DNA from: Sambucus nigra
Lineage: Eukaryota > Streptophyta > Magnoliopsida > Dipsacales > Adoxaceae
Reading direction: 5' to 3'
NCBI GenBank assembly: GCA_949130495.1
Contig: OX422218.1
Span: 46,710,823 to 46,774,822 of the forward strand
Length of the DNA stretch: 64,000 nt
Under the pieces are notes generated by a model that was not told where the DNA came from, did no database searches, and saw only the letters and a list, made by a program, of their open reading frames with translations. Position numbers and translations under genes: made by a program. Below are positions 58,345 to 64,000 of the stretch, piece after piece (position 1 is the stretch's first letter; each line of letters opens with the position of its first letter).

Positions 58345-61001
58345 TGTGACACCCCGCTTAATAAAATACCAGGTGATCAGTCCTATACCAAATTAAATAG
58401 GAATCTCATCTAGGTCATTCTTAACATCATAGTCAAAAGACTTTTTAATTAATAATGACCTAGTCTTAAATTAAGCAGATGTCAAATTTTATCTTATGAA
58501 TTAAATCAAATCCAACCAACATCCTAGGAAACCAAATTAACTATTACAAGAAAGAAACTAAACATGTCACAAAACAACTACAAGTGGTTGTTGAGCAAGA
58601 TCGATTACAAGCAATTCCCAAAGTGCAAATATAAAAGAATACATATACATGCCAAGACTAAATATAGTAGTACAATCCCCATAGTACAACCAAAAAATCC
58701 GTTATCTAAAGATAAAATGAGACAAGCTTCTAAACAAATATCCCACAGCAATCCATAAAAGCTGTAGCTATGCACCCTGTAGGAAGGATCAGGCCCGACG
58801 TCTCTATGGTAGGACACCTAAATGGTTTTTGAAAATATTTTATAGCAAGGGTTAAAACCCAAAACATTTGAAAATATTTAGCAAGTGCATTTAAATTCAA
58901 GAGATTAACATGCAAATGCTCTTCATATTTAAGTTAGTGTTGCGCACACCCTAGAGTACACTCACCCTTAAACTAATGTGCACACATAACGAATTATACA
59001 TAATACACCTAGTCACTCTCCCCGTAATTAACCTTGTCCTGAATATTATACTAATTGCTCCACTATTATACCGCAAGTGAATATAGAACATTTTTATGAG
59101 TTATTATTCACATTAACTTTCATATATCATCATTTCTTACTTTAAATCATATAGCATTACCACACGTTATATGATCTATACATTTCAATCCATGTATAGA
59201 TATATAAATTCCAGTATATAATTCTTCACTATATGTACGTATCATATCTCAACATTCACACGCATGTCGGATATAAATGCTATCACCGAACGCCTAGGAG
59301 GATACCATAGTTCCCACCGAAAGTGTCCGCTGCAAACTGTAACGGTCCCACCCCTAAATACGAGCGCTATGGCCTGGGGAATATACTCACTCTGCTTTCA
59401 CTAGTCAGGGGATTCACCCATGTCATGCAACCACCAATGATAGCATTAATCTTGGTATGGATTTACTATATATATTACTCACGAAAATATATATAAAAAC
59501 CATATATATGTACTACACATCAACATATATATAGAAATCCATGGTACCGAAGTATTATGCCCATAACTAAGCCTAAAACATTTAAGTCTATGGTCCGACT
59601 TCATTTTGATTAATTACACACTAATTTATTTTTATTATTTTGGTTTATCGCTTTCAAGTATATCTGGACTCTCTATCTCTCGGCCTGAAATTCAATAGGT
59701 TCAATCCTCCCTTTAATTTCATGCAATCAAGTCTAATCACTTCAACAACAAGATTACAATATGCTAAATCATGAACTTACATCTCCAATTTCATGCAAGC
59801 AAGTCTGATCACTTAAATAACAAAATTACAATATTCTAAATCATGAACTAACATCTCCAATTTAATGAAATCAAGTCTAATCACTTAAAGAACAAGACTA
59901 TAATATGCTAAATCATGAACTTATACCTCATATTTTCATTAATACTCTAATTAATTTCAAGGTATTCCCAAAATTAAACCCTAATACAATACTCAATTTC
60001 ATAATTCAGTTAGGGAAGGATCTATAAATATCTAACCCAACATGACTGAATCAAGAGAAATTGCTGAAATTTGGCAGACATCACAGGTGGTTCAAACGAA
60101 GAGACTTGTCGTTCGAACAACATTGGATCTCGTTTCAACAAAATACCATGTCATTTCAAATGAACCCGATATTTCTCCTTCTCTCTCTTCTGCTAAAAAT
60201 CTAGTCCCCCATTAACAAGTTTTCAACCTTTATTCTGGATAGGTTTCTACGTCAAAACATCCACAGATTCAGCCTACTTTCTCACTTATTTCATATACAA
60301 TCTAATCTGAACCATTTCATCAATTAGAACATCAATTACATTAAAACTTAGCCCATCTAAAGATTTATAACTTCAAATTAAAGAATCCCCAATTTCTAAT
60401 GAATACAACCCTAACATTTTAATTGAGTCTCACCTCTTTTAATATGAATAAGTAAATACACATTAACAATTTTCAAATTAAAGCACTTGCCTCAATGTAG
60501 ATCAAGGTCTTGGATGAGGGAGATTGATTGAATCCAAGGGTTACTTCTTGTTCTTGAAGTTCCTTCCAAAATCCCCAAATTCTTCTAATGGCTTTCTTCT
60601 CAAGCTCTCCACACATAAGCCTCTAAAATGACTTTGGGTTGTCTTACCCTTACCTAATTAGGTTAAAAGGCTTAAATACCATTTTTGGGCCTGCGGGCTT
60701 CCTAAAGAGGGTTCAAACTCACTATTTGGGGCTTAAACATGTCCAATTAAGACCCGAGACCCATTATATAGGTATGACCACTCATTTTGAACAATTTTAA
60801 CCCTAACAGAATCAACCGCGTGCTCAAAATCAGCATCCGGAATAAATTTCTAAAATTAACTCTCACTCATTAACTTATTTAAATATATTCACTTTTAAAT
60901 ATTCCCATTTATTAATTCTCATTAATATACGACACAAGTGAATTACTAATTACTGAATTAATTAATTAAAAATAATAACCTAGAAATTACGAGGTGTTAC
61001 A
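58345..61001 (-). mobile_element. 3' LTR of a further minus-strand element (E)
   Basis: TGTGACACCCCG...GAGGTGTTACA, 2657 bp, followed on the right by a polypurine tract, so it is the 3' LTR of an element running to the right. A GTTCGAAC palindrome lies at 60111-60118 among other TTCAAACGA-type motifs. A triplicated block around CAAGTCTAATCACTTAAAGAACAAGA lies at about 59715-59935. Small open frames (58564-58758 and others) are unsupported. Confidence 0.85.
59715..59935. repeat. Three tandem ~80-bp units in the LTR of element E
   Basis: AATCAAGTCTAATCACTT and its variants recur at about 59726, 59806 and 59870, each followed by AACAAGATTACAATATGCTA and AAATCATGAACTTACATCTC. The spacing is roughly 65-80 bp. 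Confidence 0.75.
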
Positions 61002-61017
61002 TACTTCCCCCCTTACA
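61002..61017 (-). promoter_or_regulatory. Polypurine tract of element E
   Basis: On the minus strand TTGTAAGGGGGGAAGTA is placed directly against TGTAACACC. The untranslated AATTTCGGGGATTAAATTCC before it is typical of Tekay-type elements. Confidence 0.85.
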
Positions 61018-61727
61018 AGGGAATTTAATCCCCGAAATTCGAAAAAGCCTAGTACTTCCAGTATCGACTAGCTCCCAAGTTGCCTACCCTAAATCCTACA
61101 CCCATATCTCCCACTTCTAATTGCGATTATTTGTAATAATCAGATTAATTAACCATGGAGCCCACGCACCCTGTACCCGTGCTTAACCACGCGAAATGAA
61201 ACCCGAATTTTTCAAAACACTTAATCGTAATATAACACTCCAAATACCACCCCTCTTGGCATAAAATTATACATATCCCCTCTTATGTAAAAAGACAATA
61301 CCTACTACCTCGCCCTTACTATCACTAGTTTACGTGCGCGAAAGTAAAACCCGAGTTATAGCTCGACAATAAGTCCAACCACTCGAAATCACATCAGAAA
61401 TGTCCCTACTCCCATGGATTTCAATTTTTAACAATATTAGTACATTAGCATGCAACACATTTTATCATACATTACCATATATATATGATAGAACCTATCT
61501 CAGGTGATACCTAGCAATGATAATTCATACCCTTGTTCTGCTAACACCCAGTCTTACCATAGATATCCACTATAGACTTAAGTATAGGTACAAAGTTGAA
61601 ACTTGGAAAAACATCCACACTACTACCATGATACTCGAAAGTAGAAATCTCTCATATAATTCAACCATCCTCTTCGTGTAACCCCCACCCTCAGTGGGTT
61701 AACACCAAAGAATACCTGTTACCCCAT

Positions 61728-61791
<64 letters not shown>

Positions 61792-64000
61792 GGATATTAT
61801 GGCCAACACGTCCACTAATATATGTCTCACTCGCGAATACTAGTGATATCACACCATTGATTGTGACACACTTACAGTCACTTCCAAACATACCCATGAT
61901 TAATCATTCCATAATTTGTGGGATAATTTATTCCCATTCCTCCGAAATATACCCAACATCATCACCTTTGCTACTTCTCCCTGAATCAAATAAGTATCTT
62001 CACAATAGAGGATCTGGCTCCTCCTAGGGTGCCCATACACCCTATATCTCGTGCATAATTTCACAAACCTCTAATCAACACTTACGTAACCATATTTGTC
62101 TCAATTTTGGCCCCCGTATTTCTCGGTGTGTCTATATCCTCCAAATAATTTCGATGACTTTACTCATTACTATTCAATTCTCCCAAAAATTACCCCACCT
62201 TTATTATAGATGCAAGATCCTCAAAATACTCCCTTAATCCCATACCTAAAGGTCCATGCGATGGTAAAAGAGGCTAAAATAAATCACACAAAACACATCT
62301 CAGTATGCATAACATAGCAACTTGTGGTGTCAAAGCTTCAAAGTGTTTCTTTTGCAACACCTCCAAGCTCCACTAGCCATATCACTTAGTGGCTTTCCAC
62401 TCAATGTATTTTCTCCACACGTTCACTAATTATCATTAAATTCAATGACCCAAAATCCAATGACATCTCCATACTTTTGACATTTTATCCAGGCTTACGC
62501 GTATAACACTTCCTAGCAAAGTCCAAAAATACTTTTTTCTCCATTACACAATTTTTCAGCATCGTCGGTCCTTGATTTCAACAGATTCCAAGGTATACCA
62601 CTGAGACTCTCAAACCTTGCCCCTATACTCACAAGTCTATCATGGACTCCTACGTCTTTAAAGGAGTCATATACTACTGCATTCGTACTATCAATAAGCC
62701 CTCAGCACTAAATATTAGTAACGAGCCAAATCTGTCCGCTTCACAGCAACCCTACATCCCTTCGATCTCATTAGTAAAAGTGCTATGCACTGGGATCTAA
62801 CATAACTAGACAACTGCTCTATGAATCCTACTTCACCCAATATTACCGCTATGATATTGCTCAACCCTCTTCCAGGTGAGACATCTCAAGAGAATATACA
62901 TTCGGCACTAAAACAATAAACATGATAGCCTTGCTATGACAGCCCGACAATATAAACCCGTTCGTACCCTAGATAAAACCATTACTCAATTATCACCTCG
63001 TAAAGGATCTAGTCCTCAAGAACTACATTGTCTCAATACACTCACCATTCATTTCAAGTGAAACCAAATAGTTCCCCGATACTCCATGGTAAGAATACAC
63101 ATATTAGTAATATTAACGATACTTCCACTAAATCCATTTCTCATGCAAATCTAGTACTAATATATTATTATGACACACTTGTATCAGATAAAACATACCC
63201 CAATAATCTCGCAATAAGACTTGTAATTTTAGTTACTCATAGCACTTTCGGCTCAACGTTTATTAGACATACACTCGCATCCTAACTAAACAAAAAAATT
63301 CTCCAGTGGATGCTCCTACTAGGCATCTTGGTCTTGTCCCTTGAATCGTCTTGGACAAAATCTACCCATGCGTTTATAATATTTTACACATAGAACACCT
63401 TTTTATGTCATTTCCATTTCTCCTTCCTCTGGCCCCACCGGCCATGTTGAGATTGTCCTTCTCATGGACCTAGTAGTCTTAACCATGTTGGCTACTCCAA
63501 ATGTCCCTTTGGATCCGCTAATCCAATAGACGAGTTACAGGACATAATGGTCTTAAGTAAACCCATCGTCACTCGATAGAGATTTCATTGATCTTGATCT
63601 TTAATACATGTCTTCAACTGGTCATTCCGTCCCTTTAAACCTTACTAGCACTAAAAATCCAATCTTACTCTTGTGATAGATTTTCCAATTCCTTTAGTTA
63701 CCCTCTCTCCAGAGAATTGATACAAATGTAATTGTACAACCTTCATGACAACGACACCGTTCATCCTAGCCAGATATCCTATCCATCCTTCGATATCCTA
63801 ACCAAGGGTTTATTATCAACTTAAAAACCCTACTCGTTCTTTATATCCCTATCATTAGTTATGAAGTTTGCGAATCCTATCATCTTTCCTTACCATTCAT
63901 CCACTAACCGGACATTATTGGAAAGATTATTTAAATTTCCCTCGTCTCTCAATTTAACCTCTAGTGAGAGTATTCATAATAATCTGTACCCCAGATGCTT
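61018..64000 (-). mobile_element. Interior of element E, non-autonomous, runs off the window
   Basis: About 3 kb where a full chromovirus would show integrase, RNase H and RT, yet none of these is recognisable. A short chromodomain tail may survive just before the PPT (minus, 61085-61030: ATWELVDTG and RLFRISG against the family EATWE...YPELF). GGNGCCCAYNCACCCTRTA, present at 61157-61175 and 62018-62036, also occurs in the interior of the 9.75-kb element (near 24370). It may thus be a related cis-only element. The plus frame 63028-63285 has no domain. A (TA)29 run lies at 61731-61788. Confidence 0.55.
61731..61788. repeat. TA microsatellite
   Basis: Pure (TA) run of about 29 units. Confidence 0.95.

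Noticed and set aside
63028..63285. 85-codon plus frame near the right edge
   Set aside because: Opposite to the direction of the element it lies in, with no recognisable domain.

Overview
This is about 64 kb of AT-rich nuclear DNA from a seed plant. The evidence is the transposon content: Tekay/Del-type chromoviruses (Ty3/gypsy), a Sirevirus-type Ty1/copia element, a CACTA (En/Spm) transposase relic and a DUF4283-type reading frame. The species cannot be named from the sequence. No intact host gene, rRNA or tRNA could be supported. The window reads as an old, nested retrotransposon block of the kind found in heterochromatin.

Layout. 1-1625: tail and start of the LTR of a copia-like element. 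1700-6480 (minus): decayed DUF4283 frame, then a CACTA TNP2-type transposase without its catalytic core. 6871-7600: four degenerate units of a ~180-bp tandem repeat. 8100-15484 (plus): Tekay-type chromovirus pol (RT, RNase H, integrase, chromodomain), polypurine tract (PPT) and 3' LTR. A 1.44-kb solo LTR with a perfect 5-bp target duplication sits inside that LTR. 15485-17119: a second, truncated LTR of the same family. 17120-17397: copia RT/RNase H fragment. 17410-19745: hairpins and three related foldback (MITE-like) elements. 20208-29958 (minus): a structurally complete but non-autonomous element with two ~4-kb LTRs, a 1.7-kb interior without pol, PBS, PPT and a perfect 5-bp target duplication. 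30811-44300: two head-to-tail related LTRs; the second is split by a Sirevirus deletion derivative (35309-43276) that keeps gag but almost no pol. 45843-46250: ~69-bp minisatellite. 46573-51455 and 52212-58344 (minus): two decayed chromoviruses. 51456-52211: a plus-strand LTR piece between them. 58345-64000 (minus): the 3' LTR and much of the interior of another non-autonomous relative, running off the window.

How the parts relate. Plus-strand LTRs begin TGTAATACCC or similar and minus-strand copies end in GGGTGTTACA, so the chromovirus-type LTRs form one broad superfamily. Their PPTs share AAGGGGGGAAG. The most interesting signals are inside these LTRs. One is a repeated ~50-nt module whose predicted stem-loop shows compensatory changes between copies. 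The other is a set of palindromes built on a TCGA core, with different flanks in each LTR family. Pol in the 8.1-kb chromovirus is broken almost only by TAG codons, which suggests C-to-T decay at CAG.
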